This document shows, in pieces, positions 40,661-48,651 of a stretch of 64,000 bases of DNA. This stretch comes from SZUA-36 sp963774415 (GTDB taxonomy: Bacteria; Pseudomonadota; Gammaproteobacteria; Xanthomonadales; SZUA-36). The stretch is taken from NCBI GenBank assembly GCA_963774415.1, contig CAVZEU010000001.1, forward strand, positions 186,001-250,000, read 5' to 3'. Made by a program: the position numbers and the translations under genes. The notes beneath the pieces are model-generated. The model made no database searches. It was not told the DNA's origin and worked only from the letters and a program-made list of their open reading frames with translations. How positions within the stretch are numbered: the first letter of the stretch is position 1; each line of letters begins with the position of its first letter.

Positions 40661-41479
40661 ATGAAACTGCCGCAAAGCATTCCGATCCTGACCGCTATCA
40701 CGGCGCGTGTTGCGGGCAGCGAAATCGCCGATTTAATACGGTCGCCAGCCAGGCTGGCCAGGGCGCTGGCCGATACGCAGATTGTCGTCGGGCATGATGG
40801 CGTGCTCTGCCTGTTCGATCCCTGGCTGCTGCTTGGCAGTTGTACTTCTGACGTGCAAATGAGCAGCCAGCCATCCGCTTCTTCCCAGGTTGACGGGCTG
40901 ACGCCCCCCGGAGAGGTGGCCGCGCGGTTGCCGCTGAGTTCATTGCTGGAGACCATCGAACCCTTGCGTCATCACCTGCCGGGCGGTGTGAAAATTTATG
41001 CCGCGTTCAGCGGGCCGGCGCTGTTGCGCACGCAGTTGCGGGAAACGCTCGCGAGCGGCGGCGAACGCGCTGTCCCGGCGGCGGCCGATCCGGATTTCGG
41101 GTACGTTCGGGAGGTTTTGAAGGGCCTGGTGCGGTCATTCCTGGAACTCGGGGCGGACGGCATCGCATTGCTCGAGCAGTCGATGCCGGAAACGGCTCCC
41201 GAGTTGGCAGCCTGCTACAGGATCGTGCGCAAACTAACCGACTTTTACGACGCGGGGTATATCGTTTTCAACCTGTCGCCGGGCGAGCGCCCGGAGAGCG
41301 ATTTCAAAGCCCATTGCGTTTTCGACCTGCCCCCGCCGGGCCAGGGCAACGGGCCGGTATTTGGGCGTTCCGGTTGTTCCTGCACGGGCCCGGAAAGGCC
41401 GTTGACATCGGCCGGGGATGTGCCCGCAGACACGCCGTTCGAGGATTTGAAGAAGATATACGGGCGGGCGGCGGCATGA
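40661..41479 (+). CDS. Uroporphyrinogen decarboxylase (URO-D)-like protein, weakly assigned
   Basis: A 272-residue cytoplasmic protein. The N-terminal SPARLARALADTQIVVGHDGVLCLFDPWLL has the layout of the URO-D/corrinoid methyltransferase superfamily, and VRSFLELGADGIALLEQSMP resembles a later TIM-barrel strand. The usual catalytic signatures are not evident and the protein is shorter than HemE (about 350), so it is at best a divergent member. It is the first gene of the acetophenone-carboxylase-like operon, 34 bases before the next subunit, and starts 235 bases after the divergent quinohaemoprotein gene. Alternatively it is an accessory protein specific to this cluster. Confidence 0.4.
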   Translation: MKLPQSIPILTAITARVAGSEIADLIRSPARLARALADTQIVVGHDGVLCLFDPWLLLGSCTSDVQMSSQPSASSQVDGLTPPGEVAARLPLSSLLETIEPLRHHLPGGVKIYAAFSGPALLRTQLRETLASGGERAVPAAADPDFGYVREVLKGLVRSFLELGADGIALLEQSMPETAPELAACYRIVRKLTDFYDAGYIVFNLSPGERPESDFKAHCVFDLPPPGQGNGPVFGRSGCSCTGPERPLTSAGDVPADTPFEDLKKIYGRAAA

Positions 41480-41513
41480 CGCCTGGTTGCCCCTGGCAGA
41501 ATGATTGACCGGA

Positions 41514-43490
41514 ATGATGAACTCCATTGACATCGACACCGGCGGTACTTTTACCGACGGCGTATTTCGTCACGACGGCCGTGTCGTAACCGTGAAGGTC
41601 GACACCACGCCGCACGATCCCGTCAAGTGTTTCATGGAGTGTATCGCGCACGGCGCCGCGAAACTGGGAATCGAGCGCTCGGAGTTGCTGCACAGCACCG
41701 ATATTCTCAGGTACGCGACCACCGCGGCCACGAACGCCATCGTGCAGATGAAGGGGCCCAAGATCGGCCTCGTGATCAGCGAGGGTATGGACTGTGCCAG
41801 TATCGACGAGCAGCGCCCCGGGGAAAGTTCCGGCGCGGACGGCTTACGGCGCTTCATCGACCCGTCCATGGTCGAGCGGGTCTCCGAGGCGGTGGATGAG
41901 CAGGGTGTGATGCAAACCGCGCTCGACGAGGAATCGTTCCGCCAGGCGGTCGAGCGGCTGCTGGATGCCGGCGCGCGCCTGCTGGTGGTGGCGCTCGAGC
42001 ACGCCGATATCAATCCGGTCAACGAGTTGCGGGCCAAGGAGGCTTTCGAGGCTGCCTTGCCAAGCTTCTACCTGGGCCGGCCATTCATGTTGCTGTCGCA
42101 CCAGGTCAGCGCGACCGGTGACGCCATGCAGCGTCTCAACAGCGCCGTTATCTCCGGCTACCTGCACCGTGAACTGGTCGGCTATCTTTATCGCTGCGAC
42201 GACGCCGTGCGGCGCCTCGGTTACCGCCATCCGCTGCTGGTGGTGCATTCGACCGGTGGCGCCTCCCGAGTCGCCAAGACCAAGGCGCTCAATACCTATA
42301 ATTCGGGCCCGACGGCCGGCGTGTTCGGCGCCGCCCGCATCGCCCGGCGTTACGGTTTGCCGCATGTCATGACCATGGACATCGGGGGCACCAGCACGGA
42401 CGTCGCCTTTGTCGAAGCCGGCCGCTTGCAACTGCAATTCGACGCCGAGATCGAGGGCGTCAGCGTCAGCGTGCCGATGATCGACGTGGTCGGGCTTGGC
42501 GGCGGCGGCGGCTCGATGGCCCTGGTGGAAGAGCGCCGCTTGAGGGTGGGGCCGGAAAGCGCCGGAGCCGTACCCGGGCCGGTTTGTTATGACCTGGGCA
42601 ACGGCACCCCCACGGTCACCGATGCGAATGCGGTGCTTGGCCTGATTGCGGCGGACAATTTTCTCGGTGGCCGGCGCCGCATGAATATCGAGCGCGCCGA
42701 GCAGTCAATCGGGCAACACATCGCCAATCCGCTCGGGCTGAGCGTCGACGCCGCCGCGCTGGAAATCCGTTCGGTGCTGGCCGAGAACCTCGCGGCGAGT
42801 ATCCGCGCGGAAGCGGGCAAGCGCGGCTTCCCGTTATCCGAAGCGGTCGTATTCGCGTACGGCGGGGCCGGGCCCCTGCATGCCGCGGACATCGCTGCCG
42901 CAGCGGGTATCGACACGTTTTACATGTTTCCGGAGAGCCCGGTATTCAGTGCGGCCGGCACGGCGACCATGGATATACGACATTTCTATGAATGCCGGGT
43001 GCAGCCGCTGGAAGGGGAGCAGGCGGCGGAGGCTTTGCAACGCGCTGCGTCCGGTTTGTCGGAGCGCGCCCGGCGCGACATGCGCGGGGAAGGCTTCGAT
43101 CCGGAGGCAGCGACACTGCGGTTCTCGCTCGAATCCCCGCGGGGTTCGCTGACGGATCTGACGCCCGCGCAGTTGGACGGGCTCGAAACCGATGGCGACA
43201 CGCACGGCCTGTTGCGTCTGACGGCGACGCTCGGCGTGCCGGGCCAGGACGGACAGATGCACGACAGCGGCATCCGGCCGGTGGCCAGCCTCGCGACCGG
43301 ATCGGAGCGCGAGGTGTGCTTTGCCGGCGGGCGCCGCCGGTGCGCTGTGTACGCTTACCATGAACTCTCCGCCGGGCAGCGTGTAAACGGTCCTGCCCTG
43401 GTCGAGAGTTCGGAGACCACGGCCGTGATGCCGCCGGGCTGGCTGGCTGAAATCGACCAGTACGGAGCGTTGAAGGCCTGGCGGCAATAA
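41514..43490 (+). CDS. Hydantoinase A-type subunit, acetophenone carboxylase ApcD-like
   Basis: A 658-residue ATPase-fold subunit. IDTGGTFTDG at 7-16 and TMDIGGTSTDVAF are the two phosphate loops; LRYATTAATNAIVQ, GLGGGGGSM, DNFLGG and FAYGGAGPLHAADIA follow in family order. In acetophenone carboxylase two different HyuA-type chains (ApcA and ApcD) combine with one HyuB and a small zinc subunit, and this operon encodes exactly such a set. ATG 41514 or 41517 is likely; a TTG at 41505 cannot be excluded. Which of the two HyuA chains corresponds to ApcA or ApcD is a guess. Confidence 0.88.
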   Translation: MMNSIDIDTGGTFTDGVFRHDGRVVTVKVDTTPHDPVKCFMECIAHGAAKLGIERSELLHSTDILRYATTAATNAIVQMKGPKIGLVISEGMDCASIDEQRPGESSGADGLRRFIDPSMVERVSEAVDEQGVMQTALDEESFRQAVERLLDAGARLLVVALEHADINPVNELRAKEAFEAALPSFYLGRPFMLLSHQVSATGDAMQRLNSAVISGYLHRELVGYLYRCDDAVRRLGYRHPLLVVHSTGGASRVAKTKALNTYNSGPTAGVFGAARIARRYGLPHVMTMDIGGTSTDVAFVEAGRLQLQFDAEIEGVSVSVPMIDVVGLGGGGGSMALVEERRLRVGPESAGAVPGPVCYDLGNGTPTVTDANAVLGLIAADNFLGGRRRMNIERAEQSIGQHIANPLGLSVDAAALEIRSVLAENLAASIRAEAGKRGFPLSEAVVFAYGGAGPLHAADIAAAAGIDTFYMFPESPVFSAAGTATMDIRHFYECRVQPLEGEQAAEALQRAASGLSERARRDMRGEGFDPEAATLRFSLESPRGSLTDLTPAQLDGLETDGDTHGLLRLTATLGVPGQDGQMHDSGIRPVASLATGSEREVCFAGGRRRCAVYAYHELSAGQRVNGPALVESSETTAVMPPGWLAEIDQYGALKAWRQ

Positions 43491-43505
43491 GGACGGGGCA
43501 GACCA

Positions 43506-43841
43506 ATGAGTTTGAGACCAATTACCGAGTACCTGGCCATTGACCTGGACACGGAACGCTGGATATGCCGGCGCTGCAGCCACGAAATCGGCAGCGCGCG
43601 CGAGAACTACAAGCACGGCCTCGTCATCCGTGCGCGCAGCCCGGAAAAAATTCATTCTTCGGGCCTGGACTCGCCGCGCTTGTACCCGGACCCGGAATGG
43701 TGCCAGGTCGTTGAAATGTTCTGTCCGTCATGCGGCACCCTGGTCGAGGTCGAATACCTGCCGCCCGGGCATCCGTTGACCCATGACATCGAACTGGACA
43801 TCGACGCCATGAAAAAGAACACATCACCGGAGCGGAAATGA
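43506..43841 (+). CDS. Acetone carboxylase gamma-like/ApcB-like zinc subunit
   Basis: A 111-residue protein with two CxxC pairs, CRRC (21-24) and CPSC (73-76), which probably bind one zinc. NYKHG and EMFCPSCGTLVEVEYLPPG match the gamma subunit of acetone carboxylase. It lies between the two HyuA-type genes, 15 bases after the first and overlapping the next in ATGA. Its counterpart in the other carboxylase set of this window is fused to the HyuB chain. It is required for the assembled carboxylase in the known systems. Confidence 0.83.
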   Translation: MSLRPITEYLAIDLDTERWICRRCSHEIGSARENYKHGLVIRARSPEKIHSSGLDSPRLYPDPEWCQVVEMFCPSCGTLVEVEYLPPGHPLTHDIELDIDAMKKNTSPERK

Positions 43842-46000
43842 AATCGGCAGAACCCGCTGCAGGGGCATCGATCAGTATTGATATCGGCGGTACGTTTACG
43901 GACTGTTACCTGGAACTCGGTGACAGCGCCGCCTGGGGAAAATCCTCCACCACGCCGGACGATTTCTCACGCGGCTTCCTGAACGCGCTGCAGGATGCGG
44001 CCAAGGGTTTGGGTATCGGGGTCAGGGAGCTGCTCGCGGACGCGGCACTGCTCCGCTACTCAACGACGATTGCACTGAATGCATTGTTGCAGCGCAGCGG
44101 CCCCCGGCTCGGCTTGATCACGACGCGCGGGCACGAGGACATGCTGTTCATCGGCAATGGCCGGGCCTGGGGCGACGGCCTTGCCGTCCGGGAGCAGCGC
44201 CGGGTCGCGCAGGCGCAGATGCCGGAATGCCTGATTCCGCGCGACATGGTGATCGGTATCGGTGAGCGCATCGATATGTTCGGCGAGGTCATCCGGCCGC
44301 TGGATACCGGGGAGGTGCTCGAAGGCCTGCAGGAACTCGTCGACAAGGGTGTGCAGGGGATCATCGTTTCATTCTTGTGGAGCTCCGCCAATCCTGCGCA
44401 CGAGCAGGCGGTCAAGCAGATCATCAACGACGAGTATCCGGAAGTGTACCTCGGCAATATCCCGGTACTGCTGTCCAGCGAGGTCGTCCCCAAGTGGCGG
44501 GAATACACTCGGACCACCACCACCGTGCTGAACGCTTACCTGCACCAGGAGATGACGAACCAGTTGATGGGCATCGGCGACCAGTTGCGTGACATGGGCT
44601 ACAGCAAGCCGCTGCAGATGGTGCAGAACACGGGCGGTGTTGCCAAACTGTCGCGCACCCGCGTCGTCGACACCTATCAATCCGGCCCGGTCGCGGGGCT
44701 CATGGGCAGCGGCGCCAGGGCCCGCGGCCTGGGTCTGGAAAACGTGATCTGCACGGATATGGGCGGCACCAGCTTCGACCTCGGTGTGCTGGTGGCGGGA
44801 AGCCCGCGGTTCTACTCGGTCCGGCCGGTGATCGACCGCTGGGCGGTCGACCTGCCATTGCTGGAGGTGAATTCGATCGGCACGGGGGGCGGTTCGATCG
44901 CGTGGCTGAACAAGGACTTCGGCAACCGCCTGGAAGTCGGCCCGGCCAGCGCGGGTTCGATGCCGGGCCCGGCCTGTTACGGCATGGGCGGCAACGAGGC
45001 CACCGTCACCGATGCCGATGTCGTGCTCGGCTATCTGAACCCGGACAATTTCCTGGGCGGGCGCATGGACCTGGAGGTTGACGAGTCGGAGCGGGTCATC
45101 CGTGAATCCATCGCCGAACCCATGGGCGTCTCCGTCGCCCAGGCCGCGCTCGCAATCAAGCGCGTCGCCGACGAGAAGATGGGCGTGGAAATCTTCAAGC
45201 AGGTCGTCCTCAAGGGCTTCGATCCGCGTGACTTCGCCCTCTTCGCCTACGGCGGCGCAGGTCCCGCGCATTGTTGCGGATATGCGCGGGCGCTGGGCAT
45301 CGGCAGGATTTTCCTGTTCCCCGAATCATCGGTTTTTTGCGCCTACGGCGCCTCCATGCTCGATGTCGCGCATGTCTACGAACGTGCCCGCCCGCTGGTG
45401 CTTTTCGACCCTGCCGGGCGCAGCTACCTCGACGACTTTGACGGGTTTAACGAAACGGTCGCCGAGCTGGAAAGCGACCTGCGCAGGGACATGGTCGCGG
45501 AGGGCCTCGACCTGGGCAGGATGCAGCTCGCGCTCGAACTGGAGTTACGCTACGGCTCCTCGCCGGTGACCCAGCGGATCCAGTGCAAGGTGCTGCGACT
45601 CGACGGTGAGGAGGACGTCAGGGCGTTGTATGCGGATTTTCGCGCTCACCTGATGCAACTCAGTTTCGGCGTCGACCTGCCGGAAGCGCCGGTCCGCATC
45701 GAGACCTTCGCCCTCAGCGGCAAGATTCCGACAGCGCGCCGGCCGGGTACAACGAAGGCCGCGGGCGCGGGCGATAGCGGGGAGCGGCCGGAACTGTTCA
45801 TCGGCAACCGCGAGGCTATCTGGGATAGCAGCCTCGAGCGGATAAAGACCCCGGTTTTCCGCGTCGAGGACGTGCGGGAGGGTGACGAGATCGCCGGACC
45901 CGCTATTGGCGAGGCCAGGGACACGACCTATGTCGTACCGCCGGGCTGGCAACTGCGGGTGCTGGCGGACGCGGTCTGCGAACTCAGAAGGGTTGCCTGA
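43838..46000 (+). CDS. Hydantoinase A-type subunit, acetophenone carboxylase ApcA-like
   Basis: A 720-residue subunit with IDIGGTFTDC (14-23), YSTTIALNALLQRSG, TDMGGTSFDLGV, SIGTGGGSIAW, GYLNPDNFLGG and FAYGGAGPAHCCGYARALG, all hallmarks of the hydantoinase/acetone carboxylase A family. It is distinct from the 658-residue paralogue two genes upstream, so the enzyme is likely to have two non-identical ATPase chains as in acetophenone carboxylase. One base separates it from the acyl-CoA ligase gene. Substrates of the family are ketones, hydantoins or 5-oxoproline; the zinc subunit and ligase favour ketone carboxylation. Confidence 0.9.
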   Translation: MKSAEPAAGASISIDIGGTFTDCYLELGDSAAWGKSSTTPDDFSRGFLNALQDAAKGLGIGVRELLADAALLRYSTTIALNALLQRSGPRLGLITTRGHEDMLFIGNGRAWGDGLAVREQRRVAQAQMPECLIPRDMVIGIGERIDMFGEVIRPLDTGEVLEGLQELVDKGVQGIIVSFLWSSANPAHEQAVKQIINDEYPEVYLGNIPVLLSSEVVPKWREYTRTTTTVLNAYLHQEMTNQLMGIGDQLRDMGYSKPLQMVQNTGGVAKLSRTRVVDTYQSGPVAGLMGSGARARGLGLENVICTDMGGTSFDLGVLVAGSPRFYSVRPVIDRWAVDLPLLEVNSIGTGGGSIAWLNKDFGNRLEVGPASAGSMPGPACYGMGGNEATVTDADVVLGYLNPDNFLGGRMDLEVDESERVIRESIAEPMGVSVAQAALAIKRVADEKMGVEIFKQVVLKGFDPRDFALFAYGGAGPAHCCGYARALGIGRIFLFPESSVFCAYGASMLDVAHVYERARPLVLFDPAGRSYLDDFDGFNETVAELESDLRRDMVAEGLDLGRMQLALELELRYGSSPVTQRIQCKVLRLDGEEDVRALYADFRAHLMQLSFGVDLPEAPVRIETFALSGKIPTARRPGTTKAAGAGDSGERPELFIGNREAIWDSSLERIKTPVFRVEDVREGDEIAGPAIGEARDTTYVVPPGWQLRVLADAVCELRRVA

Positions 46001-46001
46001 C

Positions 46002-47561
46002 ATGCTCAGAAGCGGAGGAAGGCGCACGATTGTCGATTTCTTCGCGGAGAACGTGGAGCGGGTCGCGGACCGGCCTTTTCTCCATTTCTGCGGCACGGAC
46101 CTGAGCTATGCCGAAGTCAACCGGATGTCCGAAGGCGTTTCCGCCTTGTTGGGCGACGCCGGTGTCGGCTATCGAAGCAGGGTGGCGCTTGCTCTCGGCA
46201 ACCGCCCGGCGTTCCTGGCGGCGCTGCTCGGGATTCTGCGGCGCGGTGCGACGGCCGTGCCGCTCAATACGCTGTACAAACCCGATGAAGTGAGATACGC
46301 GCTGGAACACGCGCAATGCTCGGCGGTTCTGACCGAGGAAAACCTGGCGCAGACCGTGCAATCTGCCCGCGAACAGGCGCGGCAGCCCATTTCGCTGTTC
46401 GTCGCGGGCAGCGACGGGGAAGCGTTCGCTGCGGCCGGACCGGTGTCCCCGGGGCAACGTTCAACCCGTGATCCGGCGCGGCCCGGCCCGGACGACATTG
46501 CCGGTGTGTTTTACACCTCGGGCACGACCGCCAGGCCCAAGGGCGTGCTGATTACCCACGAGAACCTCGTGTACTCGGCCCATGTGACGATAAAATCGCT
46601 CGCCCTGGGCAGCGATGACGTGCCGTTGCTCGCTTTTCCACTTTTTCATGTCAATTCACTTTTCTACGGGGTCATGACCGCGATCGTGCTGATGGGCGCC
46701 ATCGGTCTGCTGCGCGGATTCTCGGTCTCGGCCTACTGGCAGGACGCTGTCGAGACCGGAGCCACCTGGACGCCCGGCATTACCGGCCCGCTGGTTCGCC
46801 TGCTGCAACAACAGCCTGCGTCGGACGCGGAGGCCGCTCACCGCATGCGTTTCGCCGTCGGCGGCATGTTCAGCAGCATCGAGCAGATGGAGGCGTTCAG
46901 GGAACGGTTCGGCGTGCGCCTGGTGCAGGGCTGGAGCATGACCGAAACCGTCAGCCTGGGAACGCTGCACCCCCTCGAGCGGCCTACACCCGTCTCGAGC
47001 GTCAGCGGCATCGGTTACCCGACGCTCGGGCAGGAGATCCGTTTGCTCACCGATGACGGGCGCGAGGCCGGCGTGGGAGAACCCGGGGAGATCCTGTTCC
47101 GTTCACCCAGCCGCTTTGGCGGCTATCTCGATGATGCGGCGGCAACGCGTGCGGCATTTACCGAAGATGGCTGGTTCCGGACCGGTGATGTAGCCAGCAT
47201 GGACGCGAACGGGTACCTGTCCTTCATGGACCGCAAGAAGGAAATGATCAAGACGCGGGGCGAGAACGTCGCCGCGGCGGAGGTCGAACGCGTTCTCAAC
47301 GCGCACCCGGCGGTCGCGGAGTCTGCCGTCATCGGCGTTGCCGACCCGGAAGGTGTATGGGGCGAGCGCGTGGAAGCCTGGGTCGTGGCCGGAGCCGGTG
47401 AGGAAATCCATGGGCACGAGTTGCAGGCCTGGGCGGGCGAACGGCTGGCGGATTTCAAAGTTCCCGCGGCGATTCATTTTATAGACGAGTTGCCCAAGAC
47501 ACCCTTGGGCAAGATACAGCGTCAGAGGCTGAAACAGGAACGCAGCTTGAAAGCGGGGTGA
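46002..47561 (+). CDS. AMP-forming acyl-CoA synthetase/ligase
   Basis: A 519-residue ANL-family ligase. YTSGTTARPKGVLITHENL is the phosphate loop, GWSMTETVSLG the A5 region, GWFRTGDVASMD and DRKKEMIKTRGENVAAAEVE the hinge region, and LPKTPLGKIQRQRL carries the catalytic lysine. ATG 46002 starts one base after the stop of the HyuA-type gene. By analogy with benzoylacetate-CoA ligase beside acetophenone carboxylase, it may activate the beta-keto acid formed by carboxylation. That role is inferred from gene order. Confidence 0.9.
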   Translation: MLRSGGRRTIVDFFAENVERVADRPFLHFCGTDLSYAEVNRMSEGVSALLGDAGVGYRSRVALALGNRPAFLAALLGILRRGATAVPLNTLYKPDEVRYALEHAQCSAVLTEENLAQTVQSAREQARQPISLFVAGSDGEAFAAAGPVSPGQRSTRDPARPGPDDIAGVFYTSGTTARPKGVLITHENLVYSAHVTIKSLALGSDDVPLLAFPLFHVNSLFYGVMTAIVLMGAIGLLRGFSVSAYWQDAVETGATWTPGITGPLVRLLQQQPASDAEAAHRMRFAVGGMFSSIEQMEAFRERFGVRLVQGWSMTETVSLGTLHPLERPTPVSSVSGIGYPTLGQEIRLLTDDGREAGVGEPGEILFRSPSRFGGYLDDAAATRAAFTEDGWFRTGDVASMDANGYLSFMDRKKEMIKTRGENVAAAEVERVLNAHPAVAESAVIGVADPEGVWGERVEAWVVAGAGEEIHGHELQAWAGERLADFKVPAAIHFIDELPKTPLGKIQRQRLKQERSLKAG

Positions 47562-48638
47562 ATGATGCACAATCAAGCGGATGAGTTTGCGATCGGCTAC
47601 ATGCTGGACACCAATTTTGGCCCTTATGCCCGGCCGGAACCGGGCCCGGCGACGATCAGGGATTGTATCGAGCAACTGCTCGAAGAGGGCATGCTCGCGG
47701 AAAAGGTCGGGTTCGAAGGGATTTTTGTCCCGGAAAGGCACATGCGCACCGAGACGATGTGCCCCAATCCGCTGTTGCTGCTGGCGGCGCTGGCAGTGCG
47801 CACGCAACGCGTGCGCCTGGGCACCTTTGCGCTGATACCGACTTATGGCTGGAACCCGATGCAACTGGCGGAATCAACGGCGCTGGTCGACCAGTTGTCC
47901 GGCGGGCGGATGACACTGGTGGTGGCCATGGGCGTGCTCGAGGATTCTTGGCGCATGTTCGGCACCAACGGCGCACACCGGCTGTCGTTGTTCACGGAGT
48001 CCATGGAGGTACTGAAAAAGGCCTGGACCTCGCACGAGCCGTTCAGTTTCAACGGCAAGCGCTATCAGTTCGACGACGTTTTCCTGACCCCCAAGCCGTT
48101 TCAGCAGGACCCGCACCCGACGCTGTGGGGGGGCGGACAGATCGAAGCGGCCATCAAGCGGGCCGGCACTTATGCATCCGGTTGGTGCGGCGACCCGTTT
48201 CCTTTGCACATGGAGACGTGGAACCGGCAAACGGACCTGTTTCGCGAGGAGGCGAGGGCGCACGGAGTCGAGGACCCGAAAATCATCCTGATGCGGGACG
48301 GTTTCGTGGCCGAATCCCGTGACGAGGCGGAGCGGATCTACGGCGAAGCCTTTGTCGCCGAAATGCTCTACTACTTCGATCTCGGTATACTCACGCATCA
48401 TGACCCCAGCATCCAGTCGAGAGCGGACGTCACCATCGAAAAGCTGCGCGAGTCGCTGGTCATTGGCTCGCCCGCCGATTGTATCGAGGCGCTCGAGCGC
48501 TACCGGGACGAATACCGGGTAGACTATGTCAACATGCGGTTCCGGATGCCGCTGGGCCCCGGGGCGGAAGAGACGCGGCGCTGTATCCGGATGTTCGGTG
48601 AAGAGGTCCTGCCGCATTTCGGCCGGCCGACGATTTGA
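47562..48638 (+). CDS. Luciferase-like (LLM class) flavin-dependent oxidoreductase
   Basis: A 358-residue TIM-barrel flavin enzyme. AIGYMLDTNFGPYA is the first strand, FVPERHMRTE, GTFALIPTYGWNPMQLAESTALVDQLSGGRMTLVVAMG (about 90-128) and VIGSPADCIEALERYRDEYRVDYVNMRFRMPLGPG are conserved. It resembles the protein at 16443 closely (compare IGYLIDTN, VPDRHNRTE and the RFRM ending). ATG 47562 directly follows the ligase stop. It is inserted between the ligase and the HyuB-type gene, which implies a role in the same pathway. Confidence 0.87.
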   Translation: MMHNQADEFAIGYMLDTNFGPYARPEPGPATIRDCIEQLLEEGMLAEKVGFEGIFVPERHMRTETMCPNPLLLLAALAVRTQRVRLGTFALIPTYGWNPMQLAESTALVDQLSGGRMTLVVAMGVLEDSWRMFGTNGAHRLSLFTESMEVLKKAWTSHEPFSFNGKRYQFDDVFLTPKPFQQDPHPTLWGGGQIEAAIKRAGTYASGWCGDPFPLHMETWNRQTDLFREEARAHGVEDPKIILMRDGFVAESRDEAERIYGEAFVAEMLYYFDLGILTHHDPSIQSRADVTIEKLRESLVIGSPADCIEALERYRDEYRVDYVNMRFRMPLGPGAEETRRCIRMFGEEVLPHFGRPTI

Positions 48639-48651
48639 AAGGAGAGCACCC

